Virus record (IMG/VR): IMGVR_UViG_3300006192_000008
Coordinates: 23,456-87,455 of that record
DNA: 64,000 nt
DNA from: a virus
Strand: one strand, 5' to 3'
Part shown: positions 7,037 through 16,826 of the stretch, one piece after another
Numbering within the stretch: position 1 is the stretch's first letter
Layout of the letters: the number at the start of each line of letters is the position of its first letter
Translations under genes and position numbers: made by a program
Notes under the pieces: generated by a model
Databases searched by the model: none
Told to the model about the DNA's origin: nothing
Seen by the model: the letters and a program-made list of their open reading frames with translations, nothing else

Positions 7037-8929
7037 ACTCGGAATACGCAACTGACAGCCTACTGCCCCATTGGACCCCGTATGGACCAGCTTCAGTTCA
7101 CCGTTAGGGCTGGCGTCAATGACCGCTGGAGTCGTGCCTGTGGCGGCCACGAGAGAGTAGAAGTCGGCAGGGCGATACCCTAGTGGGAGCGTAGCCAATA
7201 CGGTGCCTGAAGTGTTTGTTCCAGCGTTGAAGCCCGTAGAGATTACAACGTCACCATTCTCCTCCTTCCAAAAATCGCCGCCAAGCCATCCATTTGCTAG
7301 GGCAGGCTGAGTTCGCAGTGTGTTGTAGGTGCCATATCCATTGTCTACGACCATCATGGGAAAGCGCGAAGCGGGCCTGGGATTCGCGACGGTTCCCTTA
7401 ACAATGTTATCCCTACGCGGCATGGTGTATTGGGCATTCCCCGTCAGATACAGGTCTGCGACAGAAGGAGCGCCCATCGTGTTGGCTGTAATATCGGTAA
7501 GATTAGCATTGTTTACATAGATCAGGTAGTCCAAATTGGTGCCGCCGCCAAGATTACAGTTTTCTATACGCACGCCTTCGCACGGCCTGGAAACTCCCTC
7601 TATTACGATATGGGCGCGCTCTGCGGATTGGGACTGCGCGGCTTGCTGCTCAATCTGGACATTGCGGATCTTTATCTGAGAACCGTCTTTAACTCTGATT
7701 GCACAATCACGATTGACTAGCGTGCCACCATCTACTGTCGTACAGTAAGCTCCGTCCAGAAGTTGAAGTATAATCCCAGTCTCTCCACCAACCAAATTAT
7801 CATAGAGCTTATTGCCATCAGCACTTGGATCGGCGGGCGTTCCTATAGTTACACCTCTGCCAAAAGTGTTATTTTCGATTAGGCAGAATGCGAATTTGGT
7901 GGCAACTAAGTCCCTGGCCCCAACGGGGGCGAGCATGTTACAGTTCCTAATGATAGCATTAAAAATAGGCATGCCAGCCGTATTCTCGATAACATGCATG
8001 CCGCCGCCGTTATGAAACAGCATCATGTTCTCAATTCGCAGATCGCGGCAGTCCAACAGACCGCCGTTATCCGTGATATTCATATTGAGTAGGTTGGTGT
8101 ACTGCCCTGCACTATCTGCGCGAATGAACGTTGAGCGTGATCCTACTCCAATGATGGAGGTCGCAACATTCATCGTAAGGCACGCGCTTCCCTGCCCACT
8201 AACTTTGAATCCACCTTCAAAAAGAACGGTGCCAACTCGATCATTTAGCGCGTCATTCAGCGCATTAGTTGTGTCAAGCACTGGGTTTCCCGACCTAGAG
8301 TCCTCCAGCTCCGCCTTAGTCAAGTAGTGCGATATGCTCCTAGTTTTATCCAGAACTATAATATTGATCCGTTCACCGATAGTTCCGGGTGCATATTTAG
8401 TGGAAGGATTGTAGCCTACTAACCCCGCTCCCTCAGTCGGATCAGTGTCATCTGCAAGATCACCCCTCAAAGCATCAGTATAACCCTGTGCTTGCCCCTG
8501 TACAACATCTAGTTTAGCCTGTGTGGCGAAGGCGGTCACATCCTCAAAAGCAGCGGTGCCGAGAGATGATACTGTTAATTCAACAGCGCCCAACCTAGAA
8601 GCTAGTTGTGAAGGGGAGTCAATTAGAGAGGTACTGCTGCCATTATACTGGTAGGTGTTACCAGTAGGGCGATCTTTAAATTCAAACCATTTAGGAACAG
8701 GGGTACTAAAATAGGTGGTTCCTACAGCAAAGTAAAGACGGTTATCTGAGGTATTATAGTGGACTTGACCATTCACAGCAGAAGGTAGGCTCGCTACGAT
8801 ACTATCTACATTACGGTCGAACAAGACGGAGAACTTCAACAGATTAGAATCCATTCCTGCGTTCCAACCGTTCTCGCCATAGGCCCACCCATAAGCCGTT
8901 TCAAGCCAAGGTGATTGTTGTTGAGACAT
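7025..8929 (-). CDS. Tail fibre/tailspike with predicted beta-helix
   Basis: 634 aa. The N-terminal ~140 residues look like a phage attachment/linker region (YTDALRGDLADDTDP...). The middle has right-handed beta-helix character with repeated IENC/IRNC/N-ladder elements (about residues 250-520), and there is a separate C-terminal domain. Role: receptor binding, perhaps polysaccharide depolymerisation, though no catalytic residues can be identified. The 3' two thirds use G+C-richer codons than the neighbours, suggesting acquisition from another phage or prophage. Followed upstream in the genome by a chaperone-like gene. Confidence 0.8.
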   Translation of the reverse strand: MSQQQSPWLETAYGWAYGENGWNAGMDSNLLKFSVLFDRNVDSIVASLPSAVNGQVHYNTSDNRLYFAVGTTYFSTPVPKWFEFKDRPTGNTYQYNGSSTSLIDSPSQLASRLGAVELTVSSLGTAAFEDVTAFATQAKLDVVQGQAQGYTDALRGDLADDTDPTEGAGLVGYNPSTKYAPGTIGERINIIVLDKTRSISHYLTKAELEDSRSGNPVLDTTNALNDALNDRVGTVLFEGGFKVSGQGSACLTMNVATSIIGVGSRSTFIRADSAGQYTNLLNMNITDNGGLLDCRDLRIENMMLFHNGGGMHVIENTAGMPIFNAIIRNCNMLAPVGARDLVATKFAFCLIENNTFGRGVTIGTPADPSADGNKLYDNLVGGETGIILQLLDGAYCTTVDGGTLVNRDCAIRVKDGSQIKIRNVQIEQQAAQSQSAERAHIVIEGVSRPCEGVRIENCNLGGGTNLDYLIYVNNANLTDITANTMGAPSVADLYLTGNAQYTMPRRDNIVKGTVANPRPASRFPMMVVDNGYGTYNTLRTQPALANGWLGGDFWKEENGDVVISTGFNAGTNTSGTVLATLPLGYRPADFYSLVAATGTTPAVIDASPNGELKLVHTGSNGAVGCQLRIPSKRG

Positions 8930-8931
8930 AT

Positions 8932-9351
8932 TTACTCCTTAGATGGGTTAATTGGTCGGAAATTTTTGTCTGGAAAATTTTCATGTTCAGGCCACGCCCT
9001 CAACGCTTTCCTGTACGTTCGCCATTCAGCTACAGAACCAAAAGCTTTATCATCAGAATCCTGAACTTTCTCTAGCTCATCCCTAGCCCGTTCAATCTCA
9101 TATCTGCACCAAGAAAGTTCAGAAGCTATAGCATTTAGTTCCATTAAGGGATTACTAACCCAGCAAGGTTGTCCATCTTTAGACCCCCTTACTTGATCTT
9201 CTGGTGGAGCCGAAAGAGCATATTCCTGAAAAACCCTGTAAGGAACTTCTTTGGCATCATCCGGCCAAGACTGTGCTTTGTTATACTTTTTCTTATCTTC
9301 CTCTAAGTAAAAAGATGCCGTCTTCTCACTAAAATATACTTTAGATGCCAC
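8932..9351 (-). CDS. Tail fibre assembly chaperone-like protein
   Basis: 139 aa. The C-terminal part (WRTYRKALRAWPEHENFP) closely resembles the conserved ending of caudovirus tail fibre assembly proteins (lambda Tfa/Mu gpU type, YRQALRDIPE-like motif). It lies between two fibre genes and overlaps the upstream one by 11 nt. Expected to help trimerise the fibre. Confidence 0.75.
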   Translation of the reverse strand: MASKVYFSEKTASFYLEEDKKKYNKAQSWPDDAKEVPYRVFQEYALSAPPEDQVRGSKDGQPCWVSNPLMELNAIASELSWCRYEIERARDELEKVQDSDDKAFGSVAEWRTYRKALRAWPEHENFPDKNFRPINPSKE

Positions 9352-10231
9352 ATGCCCTCCAGTAAATCCGTCCAGTTGGTATAGACCCTGATGAGCTTAT
9401 AATATCTTGTCTGGAAGCTGAAAATCCTGTGGTACTGGGGGAAAGCACTTCTGCAACTACAGTGTAATCAGCTTTTCCTGCGTTGTAGCCAAAACAAGCT
9501 ACAACAGAAAAAACTTTAGATGGGAATGCAATAGGAAATGTGACAGGGTAGACTGCATCTGGAGATGCTGCTGCAATATACCCCCACTGCTCTATTTGTC
9601 CACCAGGGGTTTTTTGAAACCCTATATCAGTGAGGGACTGGTTACTCCCTTGGAAAGATTCTTTTAGTCTTAGTGGAGTTAAAATTGTAGTGTTACTAAG
9701 CCATCCCTGAGATTGTGCAGTAGATGCAACAGTAGTCTTGGCATCAACTTCAGTTTTAGTGTAAGTTTGAGCTTGAGAATAGACACTAAGGTTTGTACGA
9801 GCTGTTGCAGTATTTGTCAGATCAGCAAGGTTCTGAGTCTTAGCTAGGTAATTAGCATCTGATTGAACTTTAGTATAGAAATCCCCAGCATTAGCAAAAG
9901 CAATTTCCCAATGAGTTCCTACAGTTGTGGTTGGGTCCTGATTCGTGTTTACAGTAAGTGCTCGGTAAATTGTACCGTTACTACCCATCACAAGGGACTT
10001 AGCACCACCTACAGAATACTGATACTCTGTCACACTATCCCAAACGGCAATACCATGCTGATTGATATGTGCAAGAGCTGTATCTTGGCGATTATCCAGA
10101 TAGTTGAACCATTGGCGCGCTGGGATTTCTACCTGCCAACCAGTTGCATACTTAGTGTCGCCGGGGTTTAGTACGTCACCACCAGAGGCCCATGTAAGGC
10201 TCAGGTTGGTGGGTTTCAGGATTTGGGCCAT
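9341..10231 (-). CDS. Tail fibre protein, 296 aa
   Basis: Low-complexity linker text (NYLAKTQNLADLTNTATARTNL), typical of phage fibre shafts, occupies the middle. The last ~90 residues (GGQIEQWGY ... GRIYWRACGI) match the common fibre-tip domain of prophage and T4-like side fibres (IxQWG...). Probably the attachment or short fibre. No intramolecular chaperone seen. Confidence 0.8.
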   Translation of the reverse strand: MAQILKPTNLSLTWASGGDVLNPGDTKYATGWQVEIPARQWFNYLDNRQDTALAHINQHGIAVWDSVTEYQYSVGGAKSLVMGSNGTIYRALTVNTNQDPTTTVGTHWEIAFANAGDFYTKVQSDANYLAKTQNLADLTNTATARTNLSVYSQAQTYTKTEVDAKTTVASTAQSQGWLSNTTILTPLRLKESFQGSNQSLTDIGFQKTPGGQIEQWGYIAAASPDAVYPVTFPIAFPSKVFSVVACFGYNAGKADYTVVAEVLSPSTTGFSASRQDIISSSGSIPTGRIYWRACGI

Positions 10232-10235
10232 GTGT

Positions 10236-10733
10236 TTATTCCTTAGAAATTAATTTGTATTCTTTTAAGCCAGAGAGGCAAAGTGTTTTTTCATCTTCAC
10301 GTCTATTGACAAGGCCGCGAAGTTTCTTGCCTTTTGCAAAAACCCAACGAGTTAGTTGCTCACAAGCTTCTACTCTCTGATCTTTATTAAGAAGTTTCAA
10401 CAGAGTGGAGGACTTAAAGTTACCAACACCCACGTTGTAAGTGAAAGATAAATAAGCAGCATGTTCTTGAGCAGATAGAGGGACTTTGATATGCTTACTC
10501 ATCTCTGTATTATGTTTAGACAGGTCTTTAGCCAATTGCTCAAGGCACTCATCTTCAGAGAACTTCTGTCCAAGTCTCAACTCAGGGCCAGTGTGTCCAT
10601 AGCAAGATGTGACAATTCCAACCGGGTCCGGGTAGGTTCCCAATACCAATCCTTCATGTTTTGCAATAAACATACCAGATGTTGCAAGTGCAGAAGACAA
10701 TCCATACACAAGAAGTTTGTTTTTAATATTCAT
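10236..10733 (-). CDS. Phage lysozyme (endolysin, glycoside hydrolase family 24)
   Basis: 165 aa muramidase. Catalytic triad spacing is intact: E27-8aa-D36-5aa-T42 in KHEGLVLGTYPDPVGIVT. The N-terminal ~22 residues are weakly hydrophobic after a basic start, compatible with a signal-anchor-release sequence. It lies between baseplate and fibre genes rather than with the holin; a second, broken copy sits in the lysis cassette. This copy is therefore the likely functional endolysin, though a virion-associated role is possible from position. Confidence 0.85.
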   Translation of the reverse strand: MNIKNKLLVYGLSSALATSGMFIAKHEGLVLGTYPDPVGIVTSCYGHTGPELRLGQKFSEDECLEQLAKDLSKHNTEMSKHIKVPLSAQEHAAYLSFTYNVGVGNFKSSTLLKLLNKDQRVEACEQLTRWVFAKGKKLRGLVNRREDEKTLCLSGLKEYKLISKE

Positions 10734-10745
10734 TGTACACTCACA

Positions 10746-11537
10746 CTAGAATAACGATGCAAATTGCCCACCACCTGCTTGAGAGAAGTCAGAGTCACCA
10801 TAACCAAGTCCATAACCCAAACCCCAACCGAAGGTTCCTGTAAACTCACCAAAACCTAAAGCTCCAGTTGCACCTTGAAAGCCAAAGTAGTTGCCAGCAA
10901 GGAACCAGCCAAAGTTAATTCTTACACCAACTGTTTTAGGAATAAGGCGGGAAGGATAGCCTTGACTTGTGGAAACATAATTCAATAATACTTGTTCAAA
11001 AGTAGAAAGCTCTCTACCAAATAGAACAGTGTACGCAGCATTACCTTCAGAGATAATTGCTGTAGCCTCTGTTCCAAACAAGAAGTTAACAAAAGCAAGA
11101 AACTCTTCTGGTGTAGATGCTGTACGGTTCTTTAGAATTTTAGCTTTGATGAATAGGCGATATGTTTCATCGTCAAGAAGTACGTTACCACCAAGAGGTG
11201 TACCAAAGTCATAGAACCTAGAACCAATAACGGGTTGACCAAAGTCACCAAAAGTATCTGCTTTGAGGGCACCTTGAAAGCCAAAGAAGTTGAATAGATC
11301 AGCAGAGATAAGTTCTCTGGGCTGACCTACAATCTCACCAATGATATCTAGTGTAGCTCCAGTGGCCTCATCAATACTTCTTTTCTGGATGAGGTCTTTG
11401 AATACTTGCTGGATACTTTCTTGTTGGTCAATTAGGAGTTGAAGATATTTGTCAAATACTTCCTTTCCTTTGAATTGTTCAGTAACACGTTCTCTGGCTT
11501 CTTCTAAATATGGATGTGTATCAAAAGGTACGAGCAT
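10746..11537 (-). CDS. Baseplate protein, DUF2612 family
   Basis: 263 aa. The N-terminus (YLEEARERVTEQFKGK...IDEATGATLDIIGEIVGQPR) matches the DUF2612 baseplate family, which follows baseplate J genes and links wedges to fibres. It contains two FGFQGA motifs (about residues 84 and 218) and a Gly-rich C-terminus. Position after the J protein agrees. Confidence 0.8.
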   Translation of the reverse strand: MLVPFDTHPYLEEARERVTEQFKGKEVFDKYLQLLIDQQESIQQVFKDLIQKRSIDEATGATLDIIGEIVGQPRELISADLFNFFGFQGALKADTFGDFGQPVIGSRFYDFGTPLGGNVLLDDETYRLFIKAKILKNRTASTPEEFLAFVNFLFGTEATAIISEGNAAYTVLFGRELSTFEQVLLNYVSTSQGYPSRLIPKTVGVRINFGWFLAGNYFGFQGATGALGFGEFTGTFGWGLGYGLGYGDSDFSQAGGGQFASLF

Positions 11538-11547
11538 AAGTACCTCC

Positions 11548-13011
11548 TTAAGATACTACAATATTTATGTTGATTGATTCGAATGAACTGATGTCTGCAA
11601 AGTCAATTACAATATTGGCAGTGCCTACAGGACTAGGAGTTGTACCAATAAACAAGCTATCGATCTGATGCCCCGGCACTGTGTTGATTGGGGTGAACAT
11701 GCGGCTGTAAATTACATCCTTACCAACACCAAAGTTCTGAGAAGCGTAAGTCTGAATAGCAGCCCTAATCTGATCAGCACCATCACTAGGAAACTGAATA
11801 GGTGCTTCAGGGTTAAGACTAAGTGTCATGCTGATATAGACGACAACAGGAGTAGGTCTTTCAAATCCAATGTTATGGAGAAACCCTTGAGTGTCTGTAA
11901 TAGGAATAATCGTATTACCTTGACTCTTAATGCCCATCGGCTTGTTCTGCCAGATAGTCTCGGCAATGATCTGACTAGACCCACCAAGGACAACAGGGAA
12001 AAAACTATGAGGAAGAACACCATTAGAGTCTGTAATATCAGTATCGTTCTCATAGATAGCTAGCTCCTCTACACCATCTACGTTGAGTAGGGCAGAATAT
12101 AGGCTATCAAGAATGTTAGAGCTGCGTTCTAGCTTAGTGTTACGAAATCGTAAGCGAAGCTCTTCGTCAGTTTCTACAAGCCTACCCGGAGAAGCATCTA
12201 AAGGATTTGTTACACTATCCCAACCAAGAACAGGAGTTACAATCTCATTGATGGTGTTAGCATCCTGATTGATTTCACCGACTTCTACAGCAACCAATTG
12301 ACCAATCTTCTTAACTTTTGTAATTGCAAGATTGGAGCTAGTAGAGAATGTGCTTGCTTGAAACACATCAACCATATCCACTATAAGAGTGTTACCCACC
12401 AAGGAGGCTGAAAGAAGGGGATGAGATGAATCAATAATAGCTTTGATGCCAGTGACAATCTCGTTAGCTGTAGCAGCTCCAGAGGACGTGTAGCTGATCG
12501 TATTACTACCAGTGATACCTGCGGTATAGGTGAGTGTGTAAAGCGTTGTGTTGGCCACTACAGAGACTGTCAGAGTGATACCAGCAGACTGTGATGGGGA
12601 AAGAGCTACGCTACCACTAACAGAGAATTCATTGTTATCAGCAGAACGTACTACACTTCCACCAGCAATCAGTGTACCATTATCACCAGCAAACAAAGCT
12701 GTAGCTGTACTAGCAGAGGCTGGGAAGCGAGCAATACCACCATATTGAACAAGGTTGTCTAGAGAGATACCTGTAGCCGAGTTTGGATCAAAAGCACTCC
12801 AGCATTGCTGAGCAACTTCCCATAGGTCTGCGTCACCGGGAGCATCTAGAGCAATCAAACGTCCAAGTGCTGTGCTTGTGCTAGTGTCTACGATTTCACC
12901 TGCCGGTAAAAGATCAGCAAAAAGTTGTTCAGCTTTTATCTTCTGCTCATCTAATATATTTTGCAACCTTTTTAAAACAAATCCGCTGTCAGTTATTCCA
13001 AAATTTGCCAT
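11548..13011 (-). CDS. Baseplate wedge protein J (gp47/JayE family)
   Basis: 487 aa. The N-terminal KAEQLFADLLPAGEIVDTS...LGRLIALDAPGDADLWEV and the TDEELRLRFR motif (about residue 280) are hallmarks of baseplate J-like proteins that form the wedge ring of contractile tails. The start overlaps the upstream homing endonuclease gene by 19 nt, so the endonuclease carries this gene's ribosome-binding site. Confidence 0.9.
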   Translation of the reverse strand: MANFGITDSGFVLKRLQNILDEQKIKAEQLFADLLPAGEIVDTSTSTALGRLIALDAPGDADLWEVAQQCWSAFDPNSATGISLDNLVQYGGIARFPASASTATALFAGDNGTLIAGGSVVRSADNNEFSVSGSVALSPSQSAGITLTVSVVANTTLYTLTYTAGITGSNTISYTSSGAATANEIVTGIKAIIDSSHPLLSASLVGNTLIVDMVDVFQASTFSTSSNLAITKVKKIGQLVAVEVGEINQDANTINEIVTPVLGWDSVTNPLDASPGRLVETDEELRLRFRNTKLERSSNILDSLYSALLNVDGVEELAIYENDTDITDSNGVLPHSFFPVVLGGSSQIIAETIWQNKPMGIKSQGNTIIPITDTQGFLHNIGFERPTPVVVYISMTLSLNPEAPIQFPSDGADQIRAAIQTYASQNFGVGKDVIYSRMFTPINTVPGHQIDSLFIGTTPSPVGTANIVIDFADISSFESININIVVS

Positions 13012-13940
13012 TTCAATTTCCTATATTGACTGTTTTGAATATCCAACAACTCTCCCAGTTGGCAGATTCCTACAGTCTCAGTGAATCCGCTGGGAAGTTC
13101 ATGTTTTTGAAAGTAGGGTTGGAATGTATCCTTGAGAACTTTCTCATGTTGACTTGCATCCAACCCATTCGTGTAATTCCACACAAAAGATAAGTCAAAA
13201 GACACACCTAAAAATTTACAAAGTTTGTTGTGCTGTTGGAGTCGTCTTTTTAGATCACAAGTTATTCCATATTTGTACCCCATAAGGATTCCATCTTCTG
13301 ATACCACCTTAAGAACATACAGGCTTGCAGGTTTGTTCTTTTGAAAACCATACTTCGCGCAGGCTGGACAGCCCCTTCCCGCTGACAGTGAAGCGTAGGA
13401 CGTTACCCAGTCATTCTGACAAATGTTACAAATAAGGGAGACTTTAAGTTTACTTGTGCTTCCAGTTGGTTTATAATCAAACCCCTTGAGACTAAAATTA
13501 GCTGCATTTGTAAACTCTGCTATTCTTTGATAGATAATTTCTTCAGGAAGTTTTTCAGACTTATTGCAAACACCGCAACTGGCACCCTTAAGGGCAATTG
13601 AATTATAGCTGGCATCCCAGACTTTCCCGCAAGAAAGACACTCAACACGCAGTGGAGACTTTGAACCACTAATAGAATCTTGTAGAAGCTTTATCGGTTT
13701 ATTTTTGATAACATCCAAAACTCTGTTGAACATTTTCTCTGGAGAGTTGTACGCCTTTCCGCTACACAGGCAAGGTTTTCTTCCAGAAAGTATACTAGAT
13801 GCGGCAACAGAATTTACATCTCCACACACTACACAGCGGAGTGTAAAATGACTCCTTTGATTATCACCGTACTCAATAATTTCATAGTTCTCCCCATTCT
13901 GTGAGTATTTACTATCTTTATAGTATTCAGACAGAAGCAT
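12993..13940 (-). CDS. Free-standing GIY-YIG-like homing endonuclease with zinc-ribbon repeats
   Basis: 315 aa. The first ~200 residues contain repeated Cys-pair modules (CVVCGD, CLSCGK, CGVCNK, CNICQN, CPAC), a DNA-binding zinc-ribbon array. From about residue 208 the text SLYVLKV...GYKYGIT.DLKRRLQQH fits a GIY-YIG nuclease core (Tyr, Gly-Ile, Arg). Not inside an intron: it is wedged between two baseplate genes and overlaps the J start, a typical mobile insertion. Confidence 0.75.
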   Translation of the reverse strand: MLLSEYYKDSKYSQNGENYEIIEYGDNQRSHFTLRCVVCGDVNSVAASSILSGRKPCLCSGKAYNSPEKMFNRVLDVIKNKPIKLLQDSISGSKSPLRVECLSCGKVWDASYNSIALKGASCGVCNKSEKLPEEIIYQRIAEFTNAANFSLKGFDYKPTGSTSKLKVSLICNICQNDWVTSYASLSAGRGCPACAKYGFQKNKPASLYVLKVVSEDGILMGYKYGITCDLKRRLQQHNKLCKFLGVSFDLSFVWNYTNGLDASQHEKVLKDTFQPYFQKHELPSGFTETVGICQLGELLDIQNSQYRKLKWQILE

Positions 13941-13949
13941 AGCTCCTCC

Positions 13950-14336
13950 TTAACTTGTTGGGGTAACTGTGATTAACCCAGACTCTTCCCCAGTAGTCAC
14001 TTTCACACGGAAGGTCATAGAATATTGTCTGTTTACAAAAGTAGATTCAAAGAATGTCAGTTCTTTTACACCGTTCTCTGCTAAGATTGCTTTCTGAAAG
14101 ATAAGATCAACAGCAGATTTACTTGTCTTGTGTCCGAGGATGGATTGGAAGTACGGGATGCCGTATTCCGTGTCTAAGAACCATTCGGTCTTCCATGTAC
14201 GAAGAAGTACAAGAAGTCTTTGACCAACTACATCAACCCGAGATTGGGTAGTTTCTTCTTTTCTTAGTGGGCCATTACGCCATACAATATCCCCATAAGA
14301 TGGAGAGACAGGCTCTTTGTCGATTAACAGGTCCAA
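13950..14336 (-). CDS. Baseplate wedge subunit (T4 gp25-like)
   Basis: 128 aa, usual length for gp25-like proteins. RLLVLLRTWKTEWFLDTEYGIPYFQSILG fits the conserved gp25/GpW core (R..LL...GEWFLD...GV.Y....). It would join baseplate wedges to the sheath start. Neighbours are spike and J genes, the expected order. Confidence 0.8.
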   Translation of the reverse strand: MDLLIDKEPVSPSYGDIVWRNGPLRKEETTQSRVDVVGQRLLVLLRTWKTEWFLDTEYGIPYFQSILGHKTSKSAVDLIFQKAILAENGVKELTFFESTFVNRQYSMTFRVKVTTGEESGLITVTPTS

Positions 14337-14345
14337 TTAACTCTC

Positions 14346-15131
14346 CTAGGATGTTGGTCCACCAGTGAGACTTGGGCCAGTCTGCACACCAGTGTGTTTG
14401 TGTGTATCAAATACAATACTATTGAATGTGGCAGTGCCAACCAACGTATAGTTACCAGTGTGGTTGATATTACCGATCCAACTTGTTTCACCAATTGCAA
14501 AGGTAGCAGTTCCTGCTGTAACATCTAAGTTGGTGCAATCGAGTGTAATGTCAGCTTGAGCTGTAACAGTTGCGTTGTTGCAATTAACCTCTACGTTCTG
14601 GTTTGTATTGATTACAATATCACCAGAGGCTTTAAGTCTTACTTCGCACTCTTGACCTGTTCCAATATTATTTACCAGAACAGTATCTTCTGTGGAATGA
14701 TTCCATGTACGCTTAGATGGGTTGTTTACGTTTACACCCGGAGGTTGAATACCGGGGATGAATATAGCATCGCCCTTGTCAAACTTAGCAAAGTTCAAAG
14801 GTGTGGTTGGCCTGCCTGAACCATTCTTCCATGCGTCTAAGTTACGCATGGAAAATACAGCAATACCAGTTGTCCCTACTTTAATAGGGAACGTAACACC
14901 TGCTGTAGATGATACAGGAAAGGATACTGGGACACCAAGGATCACCGGTCTTTCCTTAGTTGTACCGTCCTTAAAACGCTGATTGACTGTTGGTTGTATG
15001 TCAACCATAGCTCCGTTTAAAGAGTCTCTTACAGCCACTACAATACAAGGAATTGCTGTATTCACGTTACTCATTTGATTCTGGAAAGCAGCAACTAATA
15101 CTTCTTGTAACGAGCCTTCACAATCACTCAT
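14346..15131 (-). CDS. Baseplate membrane-piercing spike (gp138/gpV-like)
   Basis: 261 aa from the ATG at 15131, which overlaps the stop of the upstream endonuclease; the ATG at 15152 would lie inside it. An N-terminal OB-like region is followed by a beta-helical stretch (SGDIVINTNQNVEVNCNN). Near the C-terminus THKHTG gives the HxH motif that binds iron at the tip of P2 gpV/phi92 gp138 spikes. Role: needle that punctures the outer membrane. Confidence 0.85.
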   Translation of the reverse strand: MSDCEGSLQEVLVAAFQNQMSNVNTAIPCIVVAVRDSLNGAMVDIQPTVNQRFKDGTTKERPVILGVPVSFPVSSTAGVTFPIKVGTTGIAVFSMRNLDAWKNGSGRPTTPLNFAKFDKGDAIFIPGIQPPGVNVNNPSKRTWNHSTEDTVLVNNIGTGQECEVRLKASGDIVINTNQNVEVNCNNATVTAQADITLDCTNLDVTAGTATFAIGETSWIGNINHTGNYTLVGTATFNSIVFDTHKHTGVQTGPSLTGGPTS

Positions 15132-15880
15132 CAGTCTGTAATCTCCACACAATACTCCATAAGAGCTTTATAGGCTAAAGGAGAAATAGAATCTTTCCAA
15201 TCAAGAGCTTTACGTTTTATTACAGACTCTTTAAAACACTTGTAAGCATGAAATGCCTCATTCTCCGTGGTAAACTTTCCAAGAATAACTTGTACACTCT
15301 CATGGTCACGGCAACGGGCCTTAAAACCACCCGACGAGCACTTAAAAACTCCAATAGGAAGCAGTGATCGGTGGGTATTATTTGTTTTCAAAGCCCCATT
15401 TATATCTCTTGGTAAATAAACACAAGTGGATGGGGAATAGAGTCTATTTCCCTTTACCAATAAATCTTTATCAAGCTCCCACCCATCTAATCGGTAAGCA
15501 TCCTCTATGTAGAATTTTGCGTAAGATTGAAAGTTATGCCAATCATTACTGACAGTGCAGTCTTTATATGTTACTTTAAGTTTGTGAAGCCTTTCATCAT
15601 AGCAACGCTTGAACATGCTATGCCATGACTCCAAAGCTTTAGCGACAAGTTCCTTTGGCTTGTCTTTTGTAAAAGAGCCGTCGCCATAGAAGCCTACCCC
15701 ATATATAATTCTAGCCATGCAATCTTTTACATCACCCTTACGTACTTGATTTTTGTCGTAAGTGCATGTATATCCGGTATCTACAAATTTTATCGTTATT
15801 TTGCCCGGCGTTCTTGCAATAACCTCAAATCTGCCATAGTTTTTACTTTCCCTCAAATCTCCAATCTTTATAACACTCAT
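15131..15880 (-). CDS. Free-standing HNH homing endonuclease with AP2-like C-terminus
   Basis: 249 aa. WHSMFKRCYDERLHK...YKDCTVSNDWHNFQ matches the conserved core of phage HNH/AP2 homing endonucleases, and the C-terminal LPIGVFKCSSGGFKARC....LGKFTTENEAFHAY resembles an AP2 DNA-binding module. Inserted between hub and spike genes without an intron. Confidence 0.75.
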   Translation of the reverse strand: MSVIKIGDLRESKNYGRFEVIARTPGKITIKFVDTGYTCTYDKNQVRKGDVKDCMARIIYGVGFYGDGSFTKDKPKELVAKALESWHSMFKRCYDERLHKLKVTYKDCTVSNDWHNFQSYAKFYIEDAYRLDGWELDKDLLVKGNRLYSPSTCVYLPRDINGALKTNNTHRSLLPIGVFKCSSGGFKARCRDHESVQVILGKFTTENEAFHAYKCFKESVIKRKALDWKDSISPLAYKALMEYCVEITD

Positions 15881-15938
15881 CCTTTGAACTCCTGATAATT
15901 AAATGAAGCAACCATTCTACACTAGATTTTAATTGAAA

Positions 15939-16826
15939 TCAAGAGTTACTGATGACTTTTTCTATGGCACTGCACCTAAATTCTGACCACCAAGCTGTGC
16001 CTCTCCAGTCCCCTGAGTGGCGGATATCAGTAACTTTATACCATCCCGTAATCAGAGTGTCTTCAAGTCGGATAATATCACCGGGAACAATATCTGGATT
16101 CAACAAAGTCTTGAATTGTACAGATTGAATCTTAGCTTTATCTTTCTTACTTCTACGAATATCACCAGAGGCTCTATAAGCATTCTCAATCAAGCCTGTG
16201 TACTTACTAATCACATAAGCATCTTCAAACTTCTCTGAGTTACCACGATCATTGTCATGGACATAGAGAACATCATCATCAATCTGCCAATCTAGGTTGT
16301 ACTTCTCAGACAACTCATTGAGCATGTCTTTTGGTGTCCCTTGTAATGGATAGCCATAGATGATTGGGTTGTTCAGGTTAGTACCGTTGAAGACGCTTCT
16401 GGAGACTCCGGGGAGTGCCTTACGAATGTCTTCAGCAACATCCTTAACTGTCCTACCCGGAGCAACCAAACTACTCAGGGCTTGATGATTTAGCTCTGTA
16501 TAGGCACCACCCATGAGAATCTGTGTGATACGATCTGTACCACTCTTACGTGTGGTGACATTAGTAACTTGCCCAGCAAACAGACGCTTAATACCAATGT
16601 CACGATAACCAGCACTAAATACTGCTGCTGGATAATCTACGTCCAAGAGCTTGAGGTTGTCATTGCTAAGATTATAGATTTCAATGGAAGCAGAATTAGT
16701 CTTATCTTTGTTACTGCTAGACTTACTAATATCAAACGTAACTTGAAGATCATTAATCTGAAGCCCTTCACCAGAGACTGCATTACCAACGATCAGTTCA
16801 TACGCTCTGTTGATTTGTGGCTGCAT
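15939..16826 (-). CDS. Baseplate hub protein (gpD/gp27-like)
   Basis: 295 aa. The N-terminal LQVTFDISKSSSNKDKTNSASIEIYNLS is typical of phage hub proteins, and DMLNELSEKYNLDWQIDDDVLYV marks the gpD-like domain. It would form the central ring that carries the spike. Starts one base after the plug gene ends. Confidence 0.85.
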   Translation of the reverse strand: MQPQINRAYELIVGNAVSGEGLQINDLQVTFDISKSSSNKDKTNSASIEIYNLSNDNLKLLDVDYPAAVFSAGYRDIGIKRLFAGQVTNVTTRKSGTDRITQILMGGAYTELNHQALSSLVAPGRTVKDVAEDIRKALPGVSRSVFNGTNLNNPIIYGYPLQGTPKDMLNELSEKYNLDWQIDDDVLYVHDNDRGNSEKFEDAYVISKYTGLIENAYRASGDIRRSKKDKAKIQSVQFKTLLNPDIVPGDIIRLEDTLITGWYKVTDIRHSGDWRGTAWWSEFRCSAIEKVISNS

